NCBI GenBank assembly: GCA_900752425.1
Contig: CAADVE010000185.1
Coordinates: forward strand, 1 to 6,932
DNA length: 6,932 bases
Origin: an uncultured Collinsella sp.
GTDB lineage: Bacteria > Actinomycetota > Coriobacteriia > Coriobacteriales > Coriobacteriaceae
Reading direction: 5' to 3'
Numbering within the stretch: the first letter of the stretch is position 1; the number at the start of each line of letters is the position of its first letter. Positions 1 to 6,540 of this stretch are shown here, one piece after another. Under the pieces are notes generated by a model, which did no database searches, had not been told where the DNA came from, and saw nothing but the letters and a program-made list of their open reading frames with translations. The position numbers and the translations under genes are program-made.

Positions 1-601
1 GCGCGGCTTCGGCGGCTTTGCCGTTTGGGAGGTGTCCCCTTGCAGACAGGATGCGCTCCTGAAGAAAGCGGGGATATTCTCCCTCGCGCAGCATGGTCAC
101 ATCGTGGTTGCTTTCGAGCGCGAGGACTCGACAATCTTTGAGGGTGTTCATGGCTTGGCTCGATAGCTCTCCGGTGTCGGTAGCAAAGCCGATGGAATCA
201 TCGAGGGCGTCGAATCGAAAGCCGATTGGATTTATGACATCGTGTGATGTTGAGTAGGTTTGCACGTGGATGCCGGCAATGGATAGGGTGTCACCGGGGT
301 CGAATTCCTCGACAGGCAGATGCGAAAGATTTTCTTTGCTCGAAAGTGTGCCCCTGCTGGCAAAGAGGGGACCGTGCCAGTGCTTGCACCAGACATCGAG
401 ACCCTTGATGTGATCGCTATGCTCATGAGTAATGAGAAGAGCCGAGACGTTGTCTGCCGAGAGTCCCAGTTCTGCCATGCGCTTTAATGTCTCGCGGCGA
501 GAAAGACCGTCGTCAATCATGATGAGCCCCCGGGGGCCTTCGATGAGCGCGCAGTTGCCTTTTGAGCCGCTGCCAAGGATATGAAGGTGCAGACGAGACA
601 T
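1..601 (-). CDS. walJ: WalJ/YycJ-family MBL-fold nuclease, 3' end cut off by the window edge
   Basis: Reading the minus strand from the ATG at 601-599 gives 200 residues with no stop before the left edge. The family is usually about 260 residues, so roughly 60 C-terminal residues are missing. The start MSRLHLHILGSGSKGNC is the typical N-terminus of the family. The metal-binding motif THEHSDH is at residues 58-64; further likely ligands are H120, D142 and the ESNHD block at 163-167. Residues 189-193 read GHLPN where relatives usually have GHLSN. Known for the family: YycJ/WalJ/VicX proteins are cytoplasmic metal-dependent hydrolases, reported as DNA exonucleases linked to mismatch repair and to replication-division coordination, and often encoded beside walRK in Firmicutes. 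Here the gene is divergent from tilS. No in-frame start exists upstream, and the Shine-Dalgarno is weak (only GGA). Family assignment is firm; the precise function is inferred. Confidence 0.9.
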   Translation of the reverse strand, partial: MSRLHLHILGSGSKGNCALIEGPRGLIMIDDGLSRRETLKRMAELGLSADNVSALLITHEHSDHIKGLDVWCKHWHGPLFASRGTLSSKENLSHLPVEEFDPGDTLSIAGIHVQTYSTSHDVINPIGFRFDALDDSIGFATDTGELSSQAMNTLKDCRVLALESNHDVTMLREGEYPRFLQERILSARGHLPNGKAAEAA

Positions 602-621
602 AAGATTCCAAAGGATACAAT
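595..621 (+). promoter_or_regulatory. candidate promoter for tilS
   Basis: A -10-like TACAAT (616-621, 5 of 6 to TATAAT) lies 28 bases before the tilS start. A GAGACA at 595-600 could be a weak -35 (4 of 6) but the spacer is only 15 bases. Transcription would begin near 628, leaving a short leader with just the Shine-Dalgarno. The -35 overlaps the first codon of the divergent walJ gene. Confidence 0.35.
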
Positions 622-637
622 GGGTGCGGACGAATAG

Positions 638-643
638 AGGAGG
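638..643 (+). promoter_or_regulatory. strong ribosome binding site of tilS
   Basis: AGGAGG is followed by six bases and then the ATG at 650. This strong site fixes the tilS start, since the N-terminal 25 residues before the ATPase fold are poorly conserved and would not decide it. Confidence 0.85.
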
Positions 644-649
644 AAGCAA

Positions 650-2188
650 ATGCCTACGGTATCACAGCATTACGGACACCATGCCGTGCCCGGGGCAGTC
701 GATGAGACCCGAACGAGGCAGCAGGCTGCTCCTGTCGTGCTCATGGTATCAGGCGGCGCGGACTCGACAGCACTGCTTCTTATGGCGTGCACATCAAAGC
801 TGGATATCCAAGACGGGCGCGGTGTTGCCCCCATTGCTCGCGAGCGCCTGCATGTGCTGCATGTAAACCATCATCTGCGCGGCAAGGCGTCCGATGGCGA
901 CGAGGCCTTTGTGCGTGAGCTCTGCGCGAAATATGGTTTACCGCTGTGCGTGGAGCACGCTTATTTTGATGGGGAGTCGGGCAATATTGAGGCCGCGGCC
1001 CGCGAAGTGCGCTATGCCGCGGCGCGGAGGTATGTTCGCGAGCTCTGCGCCCAGACGGGGGCACCGCGAACGGCGGCTCGTATCTGCACCGCGCACACGT
1101 CTTCGGATCGCGCGGAAACGTTTTTGATGAACGCGATTAAGGGTTCGGGGCCCGCTGGCCTATCGAGCATTCCTCGCCGGAGGAATATCGTGGTACGTCC
1201 CTTGCTCGACCTAACTCATGGCGAGCTCGTGGGCTATCTACAGGTACATGGTCAGCCGTGGCGTGAAGACGAGAGCAATGAGGATATCTCGTATCTGCGA
1301 AACTACGTGCGCCATCGAGTGATGCCGGTGGTGGCGCAGCGCAACGCGAGCGTCTGCAAGACGATTGGCGCCGCCTGCGAGATCTTAGGCGATGAGGACG
1401 CGTTTTTGTCTCAGCTTTCGGCACAGGCGTTTCGAAGCTGTTTGCGCAAAGAGGCAGCGGGCGCGCTGGTGCTCGATGCCAGGCGCCTTGCTGCGGCCGA
1501 GGTGGTAATCGCGCGGCGCATCGTGCGACTGGCGATCAAACGCATCGATCCGGATGCTCGCCCCGAGATGCGACATGTGGAGCGAGTCCTTTCCTGCGTT
1601 GCCGAGGGTGCCGGCTCGGTCACGCTTCCGGCGGGGATTGACGTACGCATTGAGTTTGGCATGCTGGCGTTTAAGGCGCCGGCGGCTCGCGAGGGCCTGG
1701 TCGCGGACTGGGTTACCGTACCCGGTCGTTTGCCGTTGGGCGGGGGACGTATGCTGGTCACAGAACCGATGGCCGTTGAGCCGGGATGCGATATCGTGCG
1801 CCGCGCCCGTGAGCTCGCGGCTGCCGGGGAAGTGACAGCTTTGGTAGACGCGGCTGCCCTGGGTTTTGCCGACAGCGATAGTGAGCGGATCCTGGCGGGC
1901 TCGCGTGGCGAGATCCCTGTCGAGGCGCGATTGGCGCGCCTGTGGGTGGACGGTCCCGCGCCGGGAGACGTGATGTGCCCGTTAGGGATGAGTGGCCGAA
2001 GCAAGAAAGTATCCGATTTGCTAGGTGAGGCTCGCATTCCCGTTTCCGAGCGCGCCGGCGTGCCCATGGTGAGGACGGCGCCGGGGGGTGCCGTGGTGTG
2101 GGTCGCCGGAGTTCGCGCGGACGAGCGTTTTAAGTGCACGCCCGCAACGCGCGTGGCATATCTGCTCCGCGTGGTCGATGCGGAATAG
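650..2188 (+). CDS. tilS: tRNA(Ile)-lysidine synthetase TilS
   Basis: The 512-residue product should convert cytidine 34 of the CAU-anticodon isoleucine tRNA to lysidine, using ATP and lysine, so that the tRNA reads AUA. The N-terminal PP-loop ATPase domain (about 28-230) carries SGGADS at 34-39, HVNHHLRG at 71-78, the RAET helix start at 154-157 followed by GSGPAGLSS (165-173), and RNYVRHRV at 217-224. The middle part (about 235-400) is the less conserved tRNA-binding region. The C-terminal TilS domain (about 431-512) has PGD (438-440), KKVSDLL (452-458) and the WVAGVRADERF stretch. At about 512 residues it is longer than the E. coli enzyme (about 430). The usual DDQ in the second ATPase motif is replaced by SDR (152-154). 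It is followed by hpt and ftsH, a conserved order in Firmicutes and Actinobacteria. It may be transcribed alone, because hpt has its own candidate promoter. Confidence 0.95.
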   Translation: MPTVSQHYGHHAVPGAVDETRTRQQAAPVVLMVSGGADSTALLLMACTSKLDIQDGRGVAPIARERLHVLHVNHHLRGKASDGDEAFVRELCAKYGLPLCVEHAYFDGESGNIEAAAREVRYAAARRYVRELCAQTGAPRTAARICTAHTSSDRAETFLMNAIKGSGPAGLSSIPRRRNIVVRPLLDLTHGELVGYLQVHGQPWREDESNEDISYLRNYVRHRVMPVVAQRNASVCKTIGAACEILGDEDAFLSQLSAQAFRSCLRKEAAGALVLDARRLAAAEVVIARRIVRLAIKRIDPDARPEMRHVERVLSCVAEGAGSVTLPAGIDVRIEFGMLAFKAPAAREGLVADWVTVPGRLPLGGGRMLVTEPMAVEPGCDIVRRARELAAAGEVTALVDAAALGFADSDSERILAGSRGEIPVEARLARLWVDGPAPGDVMCPLGMSGRSKKVSDLLGEARIPVSERAGVPMVRTAPGGAVVWVAGVRADERFKCTPATRVAYLLRVVDAE

Positions 2189-2239
2189 CGTCCCACGCCT
2201 GCTATTCTGTGCGACGTTGACGGTATTCCCGCGCTGATG

Positions 2240-2270
2240 GCGCACGGGCTGGTAAATTTACCCCGTGCGC
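2240..2270. repeat. nested palindrome/stem-loop upstream of the hpt -10 box
   Basis: A perfect 9-bp inverted repeat GCGCACGGG (2240-2248) / CCCGTGCGC (2262-2270) flanks a 13-base loop. Inside and overlapping it is a second perfect palindrome, GGTAAATTTACC (2251-2262), whose centre is shifted by 1.5 bases, so the two cannot form fully at once. No T-run follows, so it is not a standard terminator. It ends one base before the TGC of the extended -10 of hpt and covers the expected -35 position, which suits an operator. No regulator can be named from the sequence. Confidence 0.6.
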
Positions 2271-2279
2271 TGCTAGAAT
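2271..2279 (+). promoter_or_regulatory. extended -10 promoter of the hpt-ftsH operon
   Basis: TGCTAGAAT is an extended -10 element (TGn plus TAGAAT, 5 of 6). The -35 position has no good match to TTGACA, which is tolerated with an extended -10, and is occupied by the palindrome. Transcription would start near 2286, giving a leader of about 50 bases before hpt. Confidence 0.5.
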
Positions 2280-2335
2280 GTGTAGTTCGCGTCCATACGG
2301 CGGTGTGTGGGCGATAAGCACAAGAAAGGGTTGTC

Positions 2336-2884
2336 ATGGCTTCTCAACATCCGGATATCGAGAAGGTTCTGTTCACGCAGGAGGATATCGACGGTATCGT
2401 CTCTCGCCTAGGCGAGCAGATTACGCGCGACTACGCGGGTAAGGATCTGGTGCTGATTGCGGTCCTACGCGGTGCCGTGGTCTTTATGGGCGACCTGATG
2501 CGCAAGATCGAGCTGCCGACCAACATCGATTTCATGGCTGTTTCGAGCTACGGCGACGGCGTGAAGTCTTCCGGCATCGTGCGTATCATTAAGGACCTGG
2601 ATATCGACATCCGTGGTCGCGACGTGCTGATCGTCGAGGACATTCTGGACTCGGGTCTGACGCTCAAGTATCTGATGAAGAACCTCGAGAGCCGCAAGCC
2701 CGCTTCTCTGGAGGTCGCCGCCTTCCTGTGGAAGGACGTTGAGGACCGCGTCTCGGCCATCACGCCCAAGTATGTTGGAACCCATTGCCCCGATGCCTTT
2801 GTGGTGGGCTACGGCCTCGACTATGCCGAGCGCTATCGTAACCTTCCGTATCTGGGCATTTTGAAACCGGAGGTTTATTCGTAA
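2336..2884 (+). CDS. hpt: hypoxanthine phosphoribosyltransferase
   Basis: The 182-residue product, a normal length for bacterial Hpt, transfers phosphoribose from PRPP to hypoxanthine (and often guanine), making IMP or GMP in cytoplasmic purine salvage. Visible motifs are the LRGA diphosphate-binding loop (44-47), the flexible-loop SSYG (70-73), the PRPP signature VLIVEDILDSGLTL (97-110, with acidic E101-D102 for the ribose), and the base-binding C-terminal block PDAFVVGYGLDY (152-163) followed by RYRNLPYLG. The start ATG has AAAGGG at 2325-2330, five bases away. ftsH begins one base after the stop, so the two are surely co-transcribed. The hpt-ftsH pairing is widespread in Gram-positive bacteria. 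Whether guanine is accepted as well as hypoxanthine cannot be read from the sequence. Confidence 0.96.
   Translation: MASQHPDIEKVLFTQEDIDGIVSRLGEQITRDYAGKDLVLIAVLRGAVVFMGDLMRKIELPTNIDFMAVSSYGDGVKSSGIVRIIKDLDIDIRGRDVLIVEDILDSGLTLKYLMKNLESRKPASLEVAAFLWKDVEDRVSAITPKYVGTHCPDAFVVGYGLDYAERYRNLPYLGILKPEVYS
2869..2873 (+). promoter_or_regulatory. ribosome binding site of ftsH inside the end of hpt
   Basis: GGAGG sits within the last codons of hpt, 12 bases before the ftsH ATG at 2886, a rather wide spacing. The hpt stop TAA (2882-2884) lies between them, so translation of ftsH may depend on ribosomes finishing hpt. No other in-frame start exists between the upstream stop codon at 2862 and this ATG. 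Confidence 0.6.
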
Positions 2885-2885
2885 G

Positions 2886-5024
2886 ATGCCCGACGACCGT
2901 AACGATAACAATTCCCAGACTCCCCGGGAGCCTAAGATCCCGGGGATGCCCGGAGGCAAGAAGCCCACGCGTACGGGCTGGCTGTATTTTATTTTGGCTT
3001 GCGCGCTTCTGGGCTACGCCTTCTTTAACATGGGCTCTGGCTTTGCCAATTCCAGCAATACCGTAAAGCTCGCGACGAGCCAGATGGTGAGCGCCATTAA
3101 GCAGAATCGCGTCGAAGATCTGACCTATACGGTTCAAGACGGAAGCGTGACGGGTCATTACTGGAAGACGAAGAAGGACAAGGGCGATACGAGCGAGCTC
3201 AAGAGCTTCTCCTCGACCTATGTCGGCTCCGATTCGCTTGCCGAGCTCATGGCGGAGCACCCCGATACCAAGTACATCGTCAACACCAACGATCCCGATT
3301 TTTGGGGCGACTTGGCGATGAGTGTGCTTCCGACGATCGCCCTTATCGCCATCATGTTCTACTTTATGCGCCAGATGATGGGCGCCAATAACAGGAACAT
3401 GCAGTTTGGCAAGACCAACGCCAAGACCAACGAGGCCACACGCCCCAAGGTCAAGTTTGAAGACGTTGCCGGCGTGGACGAGGCAGTCGAGGAGCTCGAG
3501 GAGATCCGTGACTTTTTGAGCGATCCGGATCGCTATCGCAAGCTGGGCGCCAAGATCCCGCGTGGCGTGTTGCTGGTTGGCCCTCCGGGCACCGGTAAAA
3601 CGCTGCTGGCCAAGGCCGTTGCCGGCGAGGCGGGCGTGCCGTTCTTTAGCATCTCGGGTTCCGACTTTGTCGAGATGTTCGTAGGTGTCGGCGCCAGCCG
3701 TGTGCGTGACCTCTTTAAGGAGGCCAAGTCCCAGGCCCCGTCGATCATCTTCATCGATGAGATCGATGCCGTGGGACGTCAGCGCGGAGCCGGCTTGGGC
3801 GGCGGCCACGACGAGCGCGAGCAGACGCTCAACCAGCTGCTGGTCGAGATGGACGGTTTTGAGGAGAGCGAGTCGGTCATCCTGATCGCCGCCACCAACC
3901 GCCCCGATATTCTGGATCCGGCGCTGCTGCGTCCCGGCCGTTTTGACCGTCAGGTTACGGTCGACCGTCCGGACGTGAAGGGCCGCGAGCAGATTTTGCG
4001 CGTGCATGCCGAGAACAAGCCGATGGACGAGGACGTTAAGTTTGAGAAGCTCGCCCAGATGACCGTTGGCTTTACTGGTGCCGATTTAGCGAACCTGCTC
4101 AACGAGTCTGCGCTGCTGGCCGCTCGCCGTCATCGTTCTGTGATCTCGATGGACGAGGTCGAGGAATCGATGGAGCGCGTGATTGCCGGACCGCAGCGCA
4201 AGGGTCGCGTGATGACCGAGGCCGAGCGCACCACGATTGCCTACCACGAGAGCGGCCACGCTCTGGTGGGCCACATCCTGGAGCACTCCGATCCGGTTCA
4301 CAAGATCTCGATCGTCAGCCGCGGCCAGGCGCTGGGTTACACGCTGCAGCTTCCGCAGGAGGACCACTTCCTCAAGACCAAGAACGAGATGCTCGACGAG
4401 CTTGCCGTGTTCTTGGGCGGTCGCGTTGCCGAGGAGCTCATGTGCGATGATATTACGTCGGGCGCGAGCAACGATCTGGAGTGCGCAACCAAGATGGCGC
4501 GCGAGATGGTCACGCGCCTGGGCATGAGCGAGGAGCTGGGCACGCAAGTGTTTGGCGAGGCGCAACATCAGGTGTTCCTTGGTCGCGATTACGCCGATCA
4601 CCAGGATTACTCCGAGGAGACGGCGCGCCGCATCGATATCGAGGTTCAGCGCATTATGCGTGAGGCCCATCGTCGTGCGGTCGAGATCCTGGACGCCCGT
4701 CGCGATCAGCTCGATCTGATGGCCAAGGTGCTGCTTGAGCGCGAGACCGTCGAAGGCGACGCCGTGAATGCCCTGCTCGACAACGAGTGGGATGCCTACC
4801 TTGAGCGCGAGGGCGATATCCTGGCGGCCAAGGAGGAACGCAACGCCAAGGCGGCCGGCATGCCGACCAAAAAGCGCATGCCTCGTATGAGCGAGGAAGA
4901 GCTGGCGGCTGATGCCGCGGCATTTGCGCAGGCGGCCATGCAGGAGGATGCCGAAGCCGCATCCGATGATGCCGGCGATGACTGTGCCGTCAATGCCGGT
5001 GCCGACACCGACGACGACAAATAG
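2886..5024 (+). CDS. ftsH: ATP-dependent zinc metalloprotease FtsH
   Basis: The 712-residue product is a membrane-anchored AAA+ protease that forms a hexamer and degrades misfolded or short-lived membrane and cytosolic proteins. Order of parts: a hydrophilic N-tail rich in Pro, Asn and Lys (1-30); membrane segment 1 (about 32-49); an outside domain (about 50-141); membrane segment 2 (about 143-161); the AAA+ module with Walker A GPPGTGKT (232-239), pore motif MFVGVG (264-269), Walker B IIFIDE (287-292) and second region of homology ATNRPDILDPALLRPGRFDR (336-355); then the M41 protease domain with zinc site HESGH (454-458) and third ligand D530 in SGASND. All catalytic residues are present. 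The tail from about 672 is Ala/Asp/Glu-rich and ends DTDDDK, a low-complexity acidic extension. The gene is the second of the hpt-ftsH operon and ends just before a terminator. Confidence 0.98.
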   Translation: MPDDRNDNNSQTPREPKIPGMPGGKKPTRTGWLYFILACALLGYAFFNMGSGFANSSNTVKLATSQMVSAIKQNRVEDLTYTVQDGSVTGHYWKTKKDKGDTSELKSFSSTYVGSDSLAELMAEHPDTKYIVNTNDPDFWGDLAMSVLPTIALIAIMFYFMRQMMGANNRNMQFGKTNAKTNEATRPKVKFEDVAGVDEAVEELEEIRDFLSDPDRYRKLGAKIPRGVLLVGPPGTGKTLLAKAVAGEAGVPFFSISGSDFVEMFVGVGASRVRDLFKEAKSQAPSIIFIDEIDAVGRQRGAGLGGGHDEREQTLNQLLVEMDGFEESESVILIAATNRPDILDPALLRPGRFDRQVTVDRPDVKGREQILRVHAENKPMDEDVKFEKLAQMTVGFTGADLANLLNESALLAARRHRSVISMDEVEESMERVIAGPQRKGRVMTEAERTTIAYHESGHALVGHILEHSDPVHKISIVSRGQALGYTLQLPQEDHFLKTKNEMLDELAVFLGGRVAEELMCDDITSGASNDLECATKMAREMVTRLGMSEELGTQVFGEAQHQVFLGRDYADHQDYSEETARRIDIEVQRIMREAHRRAVEILDARRDQLDLMAKVLLERETVEGDAVNALLDNEWDAYLEREGDILAAKEERNAKAAGMPTKKRMPRMSEEELAADAAAFAQAAMQEDAEAASDDAGDDCAVNAGADTDDDK

Positions 5025-5034
5025 CCCTTGTAAC

Positions 5035-5070
5035 AAAAGCCTCCGCGGGGAAACCTGCGGAGGCTTTTTC
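5035..5070 (+). terminator. intrinsic terminator of the hpt-ftsH operon
   Basis: Eleven bases after the ftsH stop, GCCTCCGC (5039-5046) pairs perfectly with GCGGAGGC (5057-5064) around a 10-base loop and is followed by TTTTT (5065-5069). AAAA before the left arm lets the stem extend and could allow some function on the other strand, though no minus-strand gene ends here. Confidence 0.93.
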
Positions 5071-5160
5071 TATTGAGCGATATGGAGGCTGCCCGGCGCT
5101 TACTGGTGAAGCCGATAAATTTTGGGCCACATTGCTGCGGCACTTTGCTCGGCTAAAGCG

Positions 5161-5166
5161 TACAAT
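5161..5166 (+). promoter_or_regulatory. candidate -10 box of the aminotransferase gene
   Basis: TACAAT lies 30 bases before the ATG at 5191 and after the upstream terminator, so some promoter must lie in 5071-5190. No convincing -35 is found 16-18 bases upstream. The rest of the gap holds nothing else recognisable. Confidence 0.4.
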
Positions 5167-5190
5167 AGCGCCTATGCGAAAGGGGAACAG

Positions 5191-6375
5191 ATGATCAACG
5201 AAACTATGTATGCTCGTGGTGCGGAAAGCTCCATCATCCGCGAGATCTTTAGCTATGGTCTTGAGCGCAAGGCGCAGATCGGTGCGGAGAACGTATTCGA
5301 TTTTTCGTTGGGCAACCCGAGTGTTCCGGCGCCCGCTGCCGTGGCGGAGTCCATTAAGAAGGCCTTAGAGCTGCCGAGTGACCAGCTGCACGGCTACACC
5401 CCCGCACCGGGCCTGCCGCAATGTCGAGCAGCCGTCGCCGAATCGCTCAACCGCCGCTTTGGCACGAGCTATGAGGGCAAGGATGTCTTTATGACGGTTG
5501 GCGCCGCGGCATCGCTCACCTGCACGCTCAACGCCGTTACGAACTCGGGCGACGAGGTTATTGTTATCGCCCCGTACTTTCCGGAGTATCGCGTGTGGAT
5601 TGAGAAGGCCGGCTGCACGTGTGTTGAGGCACTCGCCGATGAAGACACGTTCCAGCTGAGCGTGGACAACGTGCTCAAGGCAATCAGCGATAAGACGGCG
5701 GCTGTCATTATCGATTCGCCGAATAACCCCACGGGTGCCGTGTACACGCGCGACACGCTGACGCGACTGGCCAATGTTTTGCGCGAGGTCAACACCAAGC
5801 GCGATCCCGAGAATCCGATTGTCCTCATCTCGGATGAGCCGTATCGCGAGATCGTGTACGGTGCCGAGGTGCCTTGGGTACCCTCAATCTACGAGAACAC
5901 CGTGGTGTGCTACTCGTATTCTAAGTCGCTGTCGCTGCCTGGTGAGCGCGTGGGCTGGATCTTGGTTCCCAACACCAATCCGCAGGCTGCGCGTCTGATG
6001 CCGGCTGTTGCGGGTGCTGCCCGTACGCTGGGTTTTGTATGTGCACCGGCGCTCTTCCAGCGCGTGATCATCGATTGCATCGATGAGCCGAGCGATATCG
6101 AGGCTTATGCTCGCAACCGCACGGCGCTCACCGACGCCTTGGCGGACTACGGCTATACCTATGTTGAGCCGGACGGCGCTTTCTACCTGTGGGTGAAGGC
6201 GCTCGAGCCCGATGCGAATGCGTTTTGCGAGCGCGCAAAGAAGTATGAGCTGCTTGCGGTTCCCTCGGACAGCTTTGGTATGCCGGGTTGGTTCCGCCTG
6301 GGCTATTGCGTGAGTTACGAAACGATTATCAATTCGCTACCCGCTTGGAAACAGTTGGCGGACGAGTATCGTTAA
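5191..6375 (+). CDS. class I/II PLP-dependent aminotransferase
   Basis: The 394-residue product is a fold-type I aminotransferase that moves an amino group between an amino acid and a 2-oxo acid. Seen motifs: the N-terminal FSLGNPSVPAP (38-48), the cofactor phosphate-binding region VGAAASL (103-109), SPNNPTG (176-182, N179 near the cofactor ring), DEPY (215-218, D215 contacting the pyridine nitrogen), the Schiff-base lysine K245 in SYSKSLSLPGERVGW, and FRLGY with R369 as the substrate carboxylate arginine. It resembles aspartate/aromatic aminotransferases common in anaerobic Gram-positives, but the substrate cannot be fixed. I chose ATG 5191 because AGGGGA precedes it by four bases; a TTG at 5122 in the same frame would add 23 residues, lacks a ribosome site and would engulf the candidate promoter. 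No terminator follows, so read-through into the next gene is possible. Confidence 0.93.
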   Translation: MINETMYARGAESSIIREIFSYGLERKAQIGAENVFDFSLGNPSVPAPAAVAESIKKALELPSDQLHGYTPAPGLPQCRAAVAESLNRRFGTSYEGKDVFMTVGAAASLTCTLNAVTNSGDEVIVIAPYFPEYRVWIEKAGCTCVEALADEDTFQLSVDNVLKAISDKTAAVIIDSPNNPTGAVYTRDTLTRLANVLREVNTKRDPENPIVLISDEPYREIVYGAEVPWVPSIYENTVVCYSYSKSLSLPGERVGWILVPNTNPQAARLMPAVAGAARTLGFVCAPALFQRVIIDCIDEPSDIEAYARNRTALTDALADYGYTYVEPDGAFYLWVKALEPDANAFCERAKKYELLAVPSDSFGMPGWFRLGYCVSYETIINSLPAWKQLADEYR

Positions 6376-6397
6376 AAGTAAAGCGCTCTGCCTACAA

Positions 6398-6413
6398 TGT
6401 TTTACGTGAAACG
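6398..6413. other. candidate parS site (ParB/Spo0J centromere-like site)
   Basis: TGTTTTACGTGAAACG matches the Bacillus parS consensus TGTTNCACGTGAAACA at 13 of 15 defined positions. Its inner 14 bases differ from GTTTCACGTGAAAC, the form known in Streptomyces and mycobacteria, at a single base (T for C at 6403). It lies in a gene gap rather than in coding sequence. parS sites cluster around oriC and load ParB for chromosome segregation. ParB and oriC are not in this window, so the call rests on the motif and the likely origin-proximal setting. Confidence 0.6.
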
Positions 6414-6473
6414 GGGTTTGGTGCTAAGCCGGATCCCGTTGTCATGGACGTTGTGTCTTTGGGATGGAGTGGT

Positions 6474-6503
6474 TTTACGACTATCGAAGGCTATGCGTAC
6501 AAT
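6474..6503 (+). promoter_or_regulatory. candidate promoter of the PHP-domain gene
   Basis: TTTACG (6474-6479, 4 of 6 to TTGACA) and TACAAT (6498-6503, 5 of 6) are separated by 18 bases. This is the best two-box promoter in the window. A TATAAG at 6507-6512 is an overlapping alternative -10. The gene starts 37 bases downstream of TACAAT. Confidence 0.45.
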
Positions 6504-6540
6504 GAATATAAGCGACGGCCATGCCAGATAAGGAGACCCG

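Noticed and set aside
258..273. CACGTG core at 263-268 as a second parS site
   Set aside because: The right flank GATGC matches the parS AAACA arm at only one position, and it lies inside the walJ coding region.
2217..2245. TTGACG at 2217-2222 as the -35 box of the hpt promoter
   Set aside because: It is more than 50 bases from TAGAAT, and no -10 lies at 16-18 bases from it.
2240..2270. Hairpin after tilS as an intrinsic terminator
   Set aside because: There is no T-run after the right arm; the next bases are TGCTAGAAT, a better fit to a promoter. A weak or factor-dependent end cannot be excluded.
1411..2337. 308-codon open frame on the minus strand opposite tilS
   Set aside because: It is antisense to a clear tilS, has no recognisable motif and a Ser/Thr/Arg-rich composition typical of a shadow frame in GC-rich coding DNA.
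2760..5036. Long open frames (415 and 316 codons) on the minus strand opposite ftsH
   Set aside because: They mirror the conserved FtsH coding sequence, show no motifs, and are explained by GC-rich third positions of ftsH.
5122..5190. Longer aminotransferase start at TTG 5122
   Set aside because: It has no ribosome site, would place the TACAAT box in coding sequence, and adds residues before the family's normal N-terminus; ATG 5191 has a good AGGGGA.
5611..5626. CACGTG core at 5616-5621 as a parS site
   Set aside because: Both flanks fail to match the consensus arms and it lies in aminotransferase coding sequence.
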